Assembly (NCBI RefSeq): GCF_047468865.1
Contig: NZ_JBLGTV010000001.1
Span: 310,001-374,000, forward strand
Direction: 5' to 3'
Origin: Castellaniella hirudinis_A
Lineage (GTDB): Bacteria > Pseudomonadota > Gammaproteobacteria > Burkholderiales > Burkholderiaceae_B
Length of the DNA: 64,000 nt
The notes under the pieces were generated by a model. That model did not search any database and was not told the DNA's origin. It worked only from the letters and a program-made list of their open reading frames with translations. This document shows, piece after piece, positions 23,053 through 30,480 of this stretch. Within the stretch, counting starts at the first letter, position 1. Each line of letters begins with the position of its first letter. Position numbers and translations under genes: made by a program.

Positions 23053-24636
23053 TCAGGCGAAAAGGTTTCCGTGGTTTTTTTTCATGCCCAGGCGTTTGGC
23101 CAGTTTGTGCAGGTTGCTGGCGTCCAGGCCCAGCGCCTTGGCGGCCTGGGCCCAATTGCCCTGCGCCGCCGCCAGCGCCTGCGCGATGGCCTGCCGCTGG
23201 CAGGCGTCCACCGCTGTGCGCAACGGGGGGATATCGGCCAGTGCCGGGGTGGCGGCGTCGTCCGCGGCCGTTTCCGGCGGGGCGGCCGTGACTGGCCGAT
23301 CCGCGGGCGCGGCGGGCGGGAGAATGTCCAGATCCAGCAAGTCCGCTTCTATGGTCAGCACCTGGTCGCGCGACGCGCCCCGACTCAGCATTTTCAGGGC
23401 GGCGCGGCTGATCACGTGTTCCAGTTCGCGCACGTTGCCCGGCCAGGGGTATTGCTGCAGGGCCTGTTCCGCCGCGTAGGACAGGCGCACGCCGCGCAGT
23501 CCCAGGCGGGCGCGGTTGAATTCCAGGAAATGCCCCGCCAGGATCTGGATGTCGCGATCCCGTTCGCGCAGCGGCGGGATGGGAATGGGGTACACCGACA
23601 GGCGGTGGTACAGATCGGCCCGGAACAGCCCCGCCTGGGTGTTGGCCTTGAGGTCGCGATTGGTGGCCGCAATGATGCGCACGTCCGTCTTGATGCTTTG
23701 GTCGGTGCCCAGACGCTGGATTTCGCCGTTTTGCAAGACGCGCAGCAGCTTGGCCTGCAGGCTCAGGGGCAGTTCGCCCACTTCGTCGAGAAACAGCGTC
23801 CCGCCCTGGGCGGCTTCAAAGCGCCCAGGGCGGTCGCTGGTCGCGCCGGAAAATGCCCCCTTGACGTGCCCGAACAGTTCGCTTTCGGCCAGGGACTCCG
23901 GCAGCGCCGCGCAGTTGACCTGGATCATCGGCCGCTGACTGCGCCGCGAATGCCGGTGCAGCCGCCGGGCGAACAGTTCTTTGCCCACGCCGGTTTCGCC
24001 CAGCAACAAAATGGGCAGCTCGGAATCCGCCACCAGATCCAACTCGTGCAGCAGGGATTGGATGGCTTCGCTGTGGCCCAGGATTTCGCTGGCCTCGCCG
24101 ATGCGCTCGATGCCCTGTTGCGACGTTCCCAATTGGCGCAGTTGCCGGGTTTCGCGTTCCAGGTTCGAGACCCGGACCGCCGCCTGCAGGATCAGGCCCA
24201 ACTGGCGTAGCCGGTGGCGGGCGGTTTCGTCGAAGGTGCCGGTGGTCAGGGCGTCCAGGGTCATGATGCCCCAGGGACGATCCTGATGGAACAAGGGCAG
24301 GCCCAGGCAGTCGTGCACCGGCAGGGGAGAGCCCTTGCGGTCGTCCAGCAGGCCATCGTAGGGGTCGGGCAAGACACTGCCCGGATCAAACCAGGTCGGG
24401 TCGCGGCGCGACAGGATCGTGGCGAAACGCGGATGCTGGCCCACCACGAAGCGCCTGCCCAGGGCCTCGTGGGCCAGACCCGATGCGGCTACCAGGTGCA
24501 GCGTGTCGTTGCTGTCCAGCATCAGCAGCCCGACGGCGTCGCAGGCAAAGGCCTTGCGGATGGTGGTGGCGGCGCGTTGCAGGCGCACGCCATCGGGCAG
24601 GTCGGTGGCCAGGTCGGCCAGCAGTTGGGTTTCCAT
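23053..24636 (-). CDS. norR: NorR, nitric-oxide-sensing sigma-54 activator
   Basis: A 527-residue enhancer-binding protein. An N-terminal GAF domain (about 15-150) would hold the mononuclear iron that binds NO. The AAA+ domain (about 190-420) has Walker A GETGVGKE, the sigma-54 contact loop GAFSGA (a tolerated variant of GAFTGA) and Walker B GGTLFLDEVGELPL. A Fis-type helix-turn-helix ends the protein (NWAQAAKALGLDASNLHKLA). It is divergent from norB, and three NorR-type boxes lie in the spacer, the first 2 bp from its own start, which implies autoregulation. Confidence 0.95.
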   Translation of the reverse strand: METQLLADLATDLPDGVRLQRAATTIRKAFACDAVGLLMLDSNDTLHLVAASGLAHEALGRRFVVGQHPRFATILSRRDPTWFDPGSVLPDPYDGLLDDRKGSPLPVHDCLGLPLFHQDRPWGIMTLDALTTGTFDETARHRLRQLGLILQAAVRVSNLERETRQLRQLGTSQQGIERIGEASEILGHSEAIQSLLHELDLVADSELPILLLGETGVGKELFARRLHRHSRRSQRPMIQVNCAALPESLAESELFGHVKGAFSGATSDRPGRFEAAQGGTLFLDEVGELPLSLQAKLLRVLQNGEIQRLGTDQSIKTDVRIIAATNRDLKANTQAGLFRADLYHRLSVYPIPIPPLRERDRDIQILAGHFLEFNRARLGLRGVRLSYAAEQALQQYPWPGNVRELEHVISRAALKMLSRGASRDQVLTIEADLLDLDILPPAAPADRPVTAAPPETAADDAATPALADIPPLRTAVDACQRQAIAQALAAAQGNWAQAAKALGLDASNLHKLAKRLGMKKNHGNLFA

Positions 24637-24638
24637 AG

Positions 24639-24695
24639 GGTGGTTTATACCATCAAATGGTTTTTTTTACCCTTTTTGGTGGGGTCAAAATAACC
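24639..24695. promoter_or_regulatory. Three NorR enhancer boxes (GGT-N7-ACC)
   Basis: The motif GGT-N7-ACC, described for NorR of Ralstonia eutropha, occurs exactly three times: 24639-24651, 24659-24671 and 24683-24695, starts 20 and 24 bp apart. They lie 42-98 bp upstream of the -24 element of the norB promoter, matching the three-site arrangement needed to assemble a NorR hexamer. Confidence 0.85.
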
Positions 24696-24736
24696 CGATT
24701 TGATATATGTCAGTAGTTTCCCTAGGTATAAAAGTT

Positions 24737-24750
24737 GGCACGACTTTTGC
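24737..24750 (+). promoter_or_regulatory. Sigma-54 promoter of norB
   Basis: TTGGCACGACTTTTGCTT contains the invariant GG at 24737-24738 and GC at 24749-24750, 12 bp apart, matching TGGCACG-N4-TTGC. It lies about 80 bp ahead of the norB start and downstream of the three NorR boxes. Confidence 0.9.
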
Positions 24751-24829
24751 TTGATAGTGATTGAAGTGAAAATGGGAGCGCCCTGGGGCGCTGTGTCAGC
24801 AATCCTCACTGCTGCAGAAGGAGCGCAGA

Positions 24830-27106
24830 ATGCGTGAGTACAAGAAGTTATGGTGGACACTGATCGGTGTCCTCGTGGTGGCCTTTGGCATCCTGGGATG
24901 GATGGGGAAAGAGGTCTATAACCAGGCGCCGCCCATCCCCGATCAGATTGCCACGGCCGACGGCCGGGTGCTGATGACCGGGGAACAGATCCTGGATGGC
25001 CAGGTGGCCTGGCAAAGCGCCGGCGGCATGACCGTGGGCTCGATTTTCGGTCATGGCGCCTACCAGGCGCCCGACTGGACGGCCGATTGGCTGCATCGTG
25101 AACTGACGGCCTGGCTGGATCTGGCCGCTCAAGCGCGCTTCGGCCTCAATTATGCCCAGTTGGATGAGGACAACCAGGTGGTGCTGGAGCGCCAGCTGAA
25201 GGCTGAGTACCGCAAAAATACCTATGATGCCGCCAGCGGCGTCGCCCTGGTATCCGACCGCCGGGCCCAGGCCATCGCCGAGACCGCCGCGTATTACGAC
25301 AAGCTCTTTGGCGACGATCCGTCCATGCGGGGCAGCCGGGTTGCGTTCGCCATGAAAGAAGGCACTTTGCCGGGGGCGGAGCAGCGCGCGCGCCTGGCGG
25401 ATTTCTTCTTCTGGACGTCCTGGGCGGCGGCGACCAACCGCCCAGACAGCATGGCCACGTATACCAATAACTGGCCGCACGAACCCCTGATCGACAACGT
25501 GCCGACTGCGGAAAACGTGATCTGGTCCATCGTCAGCGTGATCCTGCTGATTGCCGGGGTCGGCCTGCTGGTGTGGGCCTGGGCGTTCATGCGCAAGGAA
25601 GAAGAAGAACCCGAAGCCCCCGCCAAGGATCCGATTTCTCTGATGAAATTGACGCCTTCGCAACTGGCCCTGGGCAAGTACCTGTTCCTGGTGGTGGCCC
25701 TGTTCTGCGCGCAGATCTTCATCGGGGGCTTTACCGCGCACTACACCGTCGAAGGGCAGACCTTCTATGGCGTCAATGTGTCCGAATGGCTGCCGTATTC
25801 CCTGGTGCGCACCTGGCACGTCCAGGCCGCGTTGTTCTGGATCGCCACGGGCTTCCTGGCCGCGGGCTTGTTCCTGGTGCCCATTCTCAATGGGGGGCAG
25901 GATCCCAAATACCAGAAACTGGGTGTCGATGTCCTGTTCTGGGCCTTGATCGTGGTGGTGCTGGGCTCCTTTGCCGGCAACTTCTTCGGGATCGCCCACA
26001 TGATGCCCGAGAGCTGGAATTTCTGGCTGGGCCACCAGGGCTACGAATACGTCGAGCTGGGCCGCATCTGGCAGATCGGCAAATTCCTGGGCATTGTCTT
26101 CTGGCTGGTTCTGATGCTGCGCGGCATTGTGCCCGCACTGCGCCAAAAAGGCGACAAAAACCTGCTGGCCCTGTTCAGCGCATCGGTCATCTGCATCGGC
26201 CTGTTCTATGGCACCGGCCTGTTCTACGGCCCCCGCACCAACATCACCATCATGGAATACTGGCGCTGGTGGGTGGTTCACCTGTGGGTCGAAGGCTTCT
26301 TCGAAGTGTTCGCCACCGCCGCGCTGGCCTTCATCTTCACCACCATGGGCCTGGTGTCCAAGAAAGGCGCCACCACGGCCAGTTTGGCCGCCGCGGTGCT
26401 GTTCATGCTGGGCGGCACGCCGGGCACCATGCACCACCTGTACTTCTCCGGCACGACCACGCCCATCATGGCGATCGGGGCGACCTTTAGCGCGCTTGAA
26501 GTCGTTCCCCTGGTGGTGCTGGGCTACGAAGCCTGGGAAAACTGGCGCTTGAAGTCGCGCGCCCCCTGGATGGAAAACCTGCGCTGGCCGCTGAAATTCT
26601 TCGTCTGCGTGGCTTTCTGGAATATGTTCGGCGCCGGGGTGTTCGGCTTCATGGTCAACCCGCCCGTCGCGCTCTACTACATCCAGGGCCTGAACACCAC
26701 GGCCGTGCACGCGCACGCCGCCCTGTTCGGTGTCTATGGCTTCCTGGCGCTGGGCTTCTCCCTGTTCGTGCTGCGCTACGTGCGGCCCAACATGCGCTTC
26801 AATGACAGCCTGATGAACACCTCGTTCTGGTGCCTGAACATCGGCCTGGTCATGATGATCGTCCTCAGCCTGCTGCCGATCGGCCTGATGCAGTTCTACG
26901 CCAGTGTCTCCGAAGGCACCTGGTGGGCGCGCGGCGAGGCTTTCATGCAGCAGGACATCATGCAGACCCTGCGCTGGACGCGCACTTTCGGCGACGTGGT
27001 CTTCATCGTCGGCGGCCTGGGCGTCATGTGGCAGGTCGTGACCGCCCTGTTCACCGGCAAGGCCGCGCCGGCGGCCAGCGCCGACCTGGCCGCGCAACGC
27101 ACGTAA
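24830..27106 (+). CDS. norB: Quinol-dependent nitric oxide reductase (qNOR)
   Basis: A 758-residue single-subunit NO reductase that reduces 2 NO to N2O with electrons from quinol. The N-terminal helix (11-31) and about 200-residue periplasmic domain correspond to NorC but lack a CxxCH haem-c motif, the mark of qNOR. Twelve further helices carry the haem-copper-type core, with ligands in segments such as RTWHVQAALFWIATG, WWVVHLWVEGFFEVF and MHHLYFSG. An AAGGAG ribosome binding site precedes the ATG. It is alone in its transcript, with no norC or other denitrification genes, and NorR/sigma-54 control points to NO detoxification, though a denitrifying host is possible. Confidence 0.96.
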   Translation: MREYKKLWWTLIGVLVVAFGILGWMGKEVYNQAPPIPDQIATADGRVLMTGEQILDGQVAWQSAGGMTVGSIFGHGAYQAPDWTADWLHRELTAWLDLAAQARFGLNYAQLDEDNQVVLERQLKAEYRKNTYDAASGVALVSDRRAQAIAETAAYYDKLFGDDPSMRGSRVAFAMKEGTLPGAEQRARLADFFFWTSWAAATNRPDSMATYTNNWPHEPLIDNVPTAENVIWSIVSVILLIAGVGLLVWAWAFMRKEEEEPEAPAKDPISLMKLTPSQLALGKYLFLVVALFCAQIFIGGFTAHYTVEGQTFYGVNVSEWLPYSLVRTWHVQAALFWIATGFLAAGLFLVPILNGGQDPKYQKLGVDVLFWALIVVVLGSFAGNFFGIAHMMPESWNFWLGHQGYEYVELGRIWQIGKFLGIVFWLVLMLRGIVPALRQKGDKNLLALFSASVICIGLFYGTGLFYGPRTNITIMEYWRWWVVHLWVEGFFEVFATAALAFIFTTMGLVSKKGATTASLAAAVLFMLGGTPGTMHHLYFSGTTTPIMAIGATFSALEVVPLVVLGYEAWENWRLKSRAPWMENLRWPLKFFVCVAFWNMFGAGVFGFMVNPPVALYYIQGLNTTAVHAHAALFGVYGFLALGFSLFVLRYVRPNMRFNDSLMNTSFWCLNIGLVMMIVLSLLPIGLMQFYASVSEGTWWARGEAFMQQDIMQTLRWTRTFGDVVFIVGGLGVMWQVVTALFTGKAAPAASADLAAQRT

Positions 27107-27152
27107 ACCGTTTCATCTTGCAAAGGGGTGCCCGAAACGGGCCCCCGGCCCG

Positions 27153-27180
27153 GCCCGCCTCGAAAAGAGGCGGGCTTTTT
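27153..27180 (+). terminator. Rho-independent terminator of norB
   Basis: GCCCGCCTC (27153-27161) and GAGGCGGGC (27167-27175) form a perfect 9-bp stem with a GAAAA loop, followed by five T. It lies 46 bp past the norB stop. Confidence 0.92.
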
Positions 27181-27266
27181 CGCCGCAAATCGGATCGACA
27201 AACCTCTTGCGGGGCGGGCCGCGGCGCCGCGCGGCAAGCGGGCCGCCGCCTAGCGGCCACGGGGTG

Positions 27267-28301
27267 TTATCGGGCCGGGTTCTCGCTGGATTCCGCGCCC
27301 GGCAGCTCGACGTGCCCGCCAAATGCATGCCGCATGGCCGACAGCACGCGGTTGGCGAAATCGTCCTCCCCGCGCGAGGCGAAGCGCGAATACAGCGCGG
27401 CACTGAGCACGGGGGTGGGCACGGCTTCGTCGATGGCGGCCTGGATGGTCCAGCGGCCCTCGCCTGAATCGGATACCCGGCCCTGGAAGCCCGACAGGGC
27501 CGGGTTGGTAGCCAGCGCCGCCGCTGTCAGATCCAGCAGCCAAGAGCCGATCACGCTGCCATGCCGCCAGAGTTCAGCGATATCGGGCAGGTTCATGTCG
27601 TACTGATAGAGATCCGGGTGGCGCAGCGGCGTGGTTTCCGCCGTCGCGGCATGGGCCTGGCGCCCGATGTCGGCGTGACGCAGCACGTTCAGGCCTTCGG
27701 CATAGGCGGCCATGAGGCCGTATTCGATGCCGTTGTGCACCATCTTGACGAAATGGCCCGCGCCGTGCGGGCCGCAGTGCAGCCAGCCTTGGCTGGCCGT
27801 GCTGGCGCGGGAACGCTGCCCGGGGATGGGTGGCGCGCCCGCGCCGGGGGCCAGGGTGGCGAAGATCGGTGTCAGGCGGTCGACCGCCTGGTCGCCGCCG
27901 ATCATCAGGCAGTAGCCGCGCTCCAGGCCGGCGATGCCGCCGCTGGTGCCGACGTCCACATAATGGATGCCCTGGGGGCGCAGGGCGGCGGCGCGCCGCA
28001 GGTCGTCGTGGTAGTGGGAATTGCCGCCGTCAATGATCGTGTCGCCCGCCTGCAGCAGCGGGGTCAGCGCGGCCAGCACGGCATCGACCGCGCCCGCCGG
28101 CACCATCAGCCAAATGGCGCGTGGCGCGGCCAGGGCGTCCACCAGGGCCGGCAGGGAGGCCGCCGCCGTGGCGCCCAGCGCCGCCAGGCGGCCGATGGCG
28201 TCGGGGTTCTGGTCGTGCACCACGCAGTCGTGGCCGCCGCGCAGCAGCCGGGTGGTCATGTTGGCGCCCATGCGCCCCAGTCCGATCATGCCGATTTGCA
28301 T
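27267..28301 (-). CDS. gnd: 6-phosphogluconate dehydrogenase, short (GndA-like) type
   Basis: A 344-residue enzyme that oxidises and decarboxylates 6-phosphogluconate to ribulose 5-phosphate. It has the dinucleotide motif IGLGRMGANM (4-13), the substrate motif GGNSHYHDD and the catalytic lysine region GAGHFVKMVHNGIEYG. The length fits the short, often NAD-preferring subgroup rather than the 470-residue pentose-pathway enzyme. ATG 28301 has AGGAG upstream and gives the expected MQIGMIG start. No glucose 6-phosphate dehydrogenase is adjacent. The half MITE lies about 60 bp upstream. Confidence 0.9.
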   Translation of the reverse strand: MQIGMIGLGRMGANMTTRLLRGGHDCVVHDQNPDAIGRLAALGATAAASLPALVDALAAPRAIWLMVPAGAVDAVLAALTPLLQAGDTIIDGGNSHYHDDLRRAAALRPQGIHYVDVGTSGGIAGLERGYCLMIGGDQAVDRLTPIFATLAPGAGAPPIPGQRSRASTASQGWLHCGPHGAGHFVKMVHNGIEYGLMAAYAEGLNVLRHADIGRQAHAATAETTPLRHPDLYQYDMNLPDIAELWRHGSVIGSWLLDLTAAALATNPALSGFQGRVSDSGEGRWTIQAAIDEAVPTPVLSAALYSRFASRGEDDFANRVLSAMRHAFGGHVELPGAESSENPAR

Positions 28302-28363
28302 CGTGGGATTCTCCTGTTTCCGGGGGGCGGAGCCTTGCGCCGCCACGATATCGGGGTACCTGT

Positions 28364-28468
28364 GCGCAAACCGCAGCGATAGCCAGTGCTATCGCGAGGA
28401 TTTGCAATGCAGTATGGCGGGCCCAGGCGCCGAAGATGAGTATTTGAATTAGCCAAACAGGACACTAG
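28364..28468. mobile_element. Truncated half copy of the foldback MITE-like element
   Basis: About 105 bp nearly identical to the right half of the element at 11343-11506 (in inverse orientation), from GCGCAAACCGCAGCGATAGC to the terminal CCAAACAGGACACTAG. The left half and its terminal repeat are missing, so the copy is probably immobile. It sits between gnd and the panD stop codon (2 bp away). Confidence 0.78.
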
Positions 28469-28469
28469 G

Positions 28470-28883
28470 TCAGTCGAAATGCACGATCTCGAAACTGAGC
28501 CGGCCCTGTGCATCGCGCCCGACCGAATACCCCAGGTGCTCGCGGATGCTGTTGTCCGGGTGGAAGGTCAGCACCACGGGCTTGATCTGCTCCAGCGCAT
28601 CGGCGTCGACGTATTCGGCGTTGGCGATGATGACCTCGTCGCCGCGCTGGCAGGTGCGGGCGGCCGCGCCGTTCAGGATGCAGCAACGCGATCCGCGTTC
28701 GCCGTAGATGACATATGTGCTGATGCGGGCGCCGGAGTTCTTGTTCCAGATGTCCACGAATTCCATCGGCAGGATGCCGGCGGCTTCGCAGTGATCTGGA
28801 TCCAGGGTGATGGAGCCGTGGTAATCCAGGTCGGCTCCGGTGACGCGGATGCCGTGGAGTTTGGCGCGGACGATTTTTCGCAT
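28470..28883 (-). CDS. panD: Aspartate 1-decarboxylase precursor
   Basis: A 137-residue pyruvoyl enzyme making beta-alanine from aspartate for pantothenate and coenzyme A. The self-cleavage site is Gly23-Ser24 in YHGS, where the new N-terminal serine becomes the pyruvoyl group. The active-site segments IDIWN-like DIWNKNSG, STYVIYGERGSR and LNGAAA are all present. It is slightly longer than E. coli PanD (126). No other pantothenate gene is adjacent. The half MITE abuts its 3' end. Confidence 0.95.
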   Translation of the reverse strand: MRKIVRAKLHGIRVTGADLDYHGSITLDPDHCEAAGILPMEFVDIWNKNSGARISTYVIYGERGSRCCILNGAAARTCQRGDEVIIANAEYVDADALEQIKPVVLTFHPDNSIREHLGYSVGRDAQGRLSFEIVHFD

Positions 28884-28924
28884 GATGAATGACCAATCAG
28901 AATGGATGCAGGCCGTATTCTAGC

Positions 28925-29054
28925 GCCGTGGCGCGCGCGGCGGCCGATCCGCCCCAGGGACAGGCGGGGTTTGTGCCGTGGCGCGGGGACGGCGTCGCGC
29001 GGCGATTGGATGACGCCACCCCCTCGGGGCGGGCGGGATTTGCGCCGTGGCGCG
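28925..29054. repeat. Three dispersed copies of GCCGTGGCGCG in an intergenic spacer
   Basis: GCCGTGGCGCG occurs at 28925, 28974 and 29044 in the 174-bp gap between lplA-like and panD. The last two sit in longer similar blocks (GCGGG-(G/A)-TTTG-(T/C)-GCCGTGGCGCGGG). It resembles a degenerate intergenic repeat family. No gene is seen. Confidence 0.5.
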
Positions 29055-29057
29055 GGC

Positions 29058-29921
29058 TCAAATCGCCGGGCAGCGCCGGATGCCGTCTTCCAGGCGGGTT
29101 CGCAGCAGGTCGATGAAATTGCCTGCCGTGGGGCGATCCAGGCAATGATCCAAAGAAACCGCGCTGTGTTCGGCATAGCGGCGCGGGTTGTCCAGGGCGG
29201 CTTCCAGGGCATTGGCCTGCCGGGTGACCTGCCGGATGTCGCATTGCACCAGGATCAAGGCATGAACCAGGCCAATGTGCTGCGCCGGCGCATGATCCTG
29301 GGCACCGGCACCGGCATCGGCATCGGCATCGGCATCGGCATCGGCATCGGCCAGGGTCTGGGCACGGATCTGGGCATCGGCATGCATCCGGGCCGGCTCG
29401 GCGCCGCGTGCGGCCTGGCCCGCGGGTCGTCCGGGCGTCATCCGCCGCCACCATTGGGCCGTGCCGGCGATTTTCCGGGCGGGATGGCCCACGGCCAGGT
29501 TGTAGCGGCCATCGCAAAATGATCCCGCCACCGCTTGCGCCCTGGCTTCGATCCCGAAAAACAGCAGGCTGGTGGCGATCAGGCCGCACAGCAACTGGTA
29601 GAAGGATTCGGCGTGATCCAGCGGCCGCCCGCCGAAGCGCTGGGCCAGGCTGAGATTGAGGATGCCCGGCCCTTGGGGCACCACGCCGCCGCCCGACTGG
29701 CGCACGTGGATCGGCCACCCTTGCGCGGCAAAGGCGGCCTGGGCGTCGGTGAAGCCGGGCCGAGCGGCATAGGTGCGCGGCACCACCAGGCCTTGGCCGG
29801 CCTGCCAGAGGCAGGCCACGGGCCCCTGGGCGGCCGCGTCCAGCAGGACGGTATCGGCCAGGGGCCCGGCGGCCGGGCAGGGGCCCAGATCCAGCAGGCG
29901 GTAATTGGAGCGGTTCGGCAT
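29058..29921 (-). CDS. Lipoate/biotin-protein ligase family protein with low-complexity insert
   Basis: A 287-residue member of the BPL/LplA/LipB fold. Ligase motifs are visible: the RxSGGGVVPQGPGILNLSL loop (about 74-92), SFCDGRYNLAVG and RKIAGTAQWWRR (about 133-159) carrying the lysine that contacts lipoyl-AMP. Between about residues 160 and 215 is an Ala/Asp-rich linker, partly encoded by a GGCATC hexanucleotide array, which is absent from usual LplA proteins. It probably attaches lipoate (or octanoate) to a carrier protein; the exact acceptor is unknown. It is followed 136 bp later by panD in the same direction. Confidence 0.75.
   Translation of the reverse strand: MPNRSNYRLLDLGPCPAAGPLADTVLLDAAAQGPVACLWQAGQGLVVPRTYAARPGFTDAQAAFAAQGWPIHVRQSGGGVVPQGPGILNLSLAQRFGGRPLDHAESFYQLLCGLIATSLLFFGIEARAQAVAGSFCDGRYNLAVGHPARKIAGTAQWWRRMTPGRPAGQAARGAEPARMHADAQIRAQTLADADADADADADAGAGAQDHAPAQHIGLVHALILVQCDIRQVTRQANALEAALDNPRRYAEHSAVSLDHCLDRPTAGNFIDLLRTRLEDGIRRCPAI
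29313..29350. repeat. Hexanucleotide (GGCATC) microsatellite inside a coding region
   Basis: About six tandem GGCATC units (29313-29350), preceded by two related GGCACC units. On the coding (minus) strand it encodes an alternating Asp-Ala run. Because the unit is 6 bp, copy-number change alters linker length without breaking the frame. Confidence 0.9.
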
Positions 29922-29930
29922 CGGGCTGGC

Positions 29931-30404
29931 TTAACGGCCCAATTGGGTGGCGGCAAAGGTTTCGTCATCCATGAACAGATAGCGGATGGCGTCGATCAGC
30001 CCCAGCACCACGGCCAGCGGGATGAAGACCCAGCAGATCAGCAGGAAGCCGATGCCCCAACCGATCTGCCCCAGGAAAAAACGGTGCGCGCCCAGCCAGC
30101 CCAGGAAAATGGCCAGCACGATCGCAATGCGCCGCTGGCTGCGCGCCTGCCCCAGGGATGCCCGGTGCGCGCCGAGTATCCACAGGCTGGCCGGAATGGT
30201 CAGCGCGATGGCCAGCAGCACCTTGCCGGAATGAAACTGCAGATAGGCGGCCAACAGGGCGTAGAGTTCGTCCGCATTGCGCACCAGCACCCCGGTCAGC
30301 TTGGAAATCCAGACAAAGACCTGCCCGAAGGCTTGTTCTCCGAAGCTGAGGGCCGTCAGGATGACGATGAAGATGGCCAGAACCAGGATGATTTTTTTGA
30401 GCAT
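29931..30404 (-). CDS. TM2-domain membrane protein
   Basis: A 157-residue protein with an N-terminal helix (about 4-22), a second near 60-75 and a C-terminal TM2 domain (about 90-145). The TM2 signature is clear: RRIAIVLAIFLGWLGAHRFF, then LGQIGWGIGFLLICW and the DDE-type LGLIDAIRYLFMDDE. TM2 proteins are small membrane proteins of mostly unknown role. ATG 30404 is used; an in-frame TTG lies 12 bp upstream. It is 9 bp before the lipoate-ligase-like gene, so probably co-transcribed with it. Confidence 0.82.
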   Translation of the reverse strand: MLKKIILVLAIFIVILTALSFGEQAFGQVFVWISKLTGVLVRNADELYALLAAYLQFHSGKVLLAIALTIPASLWILGAHRASLGQARSQRRIAIVLAIFLGWLGAHRFFLGQIGWGIGFLLICWVFIPLAVVLGLIDAIRYLFMDDETFAATQLGR

Positions 30405-30480
30405 GAAAGAGACCAAGGGTTGGGCGGCCGTCGCGGGGCGGGCTGGCGGGCGCGGCCCCGGCGTGCGGTCGGGGCCGGCT

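Noticed and set aside
24700..24713. TTGAT-ATAT-GTCAG as an FNR/Dnr box before norB
   Set aside because: Only the left half-site fits; the right half has three of five consensus bases. The NorR and sigma-54 elements explain regulation better.
24848..27097. Minus-strand open frame of 749 codons opposite norB
   Set aside because: A mirror of the norB coding pattern with low-complexity His/Gln/Asp composition. norB is certain.
29313..29350. CRISPR-like array
   Set aside because: Uniform 6-bp units without spacers inside a coding frame; a microsatellite, not CRISPR. No CRISPR array or cas gene was seen anywhere in the window.
30454..30476. GGCCCCG/CGGGGCC hairpin as a glpK terminator
   Set aside because: A 7-bp stem is present just past the glpK stop, but no T-run follows on the minus strand and the region is uniformly GC-rich.
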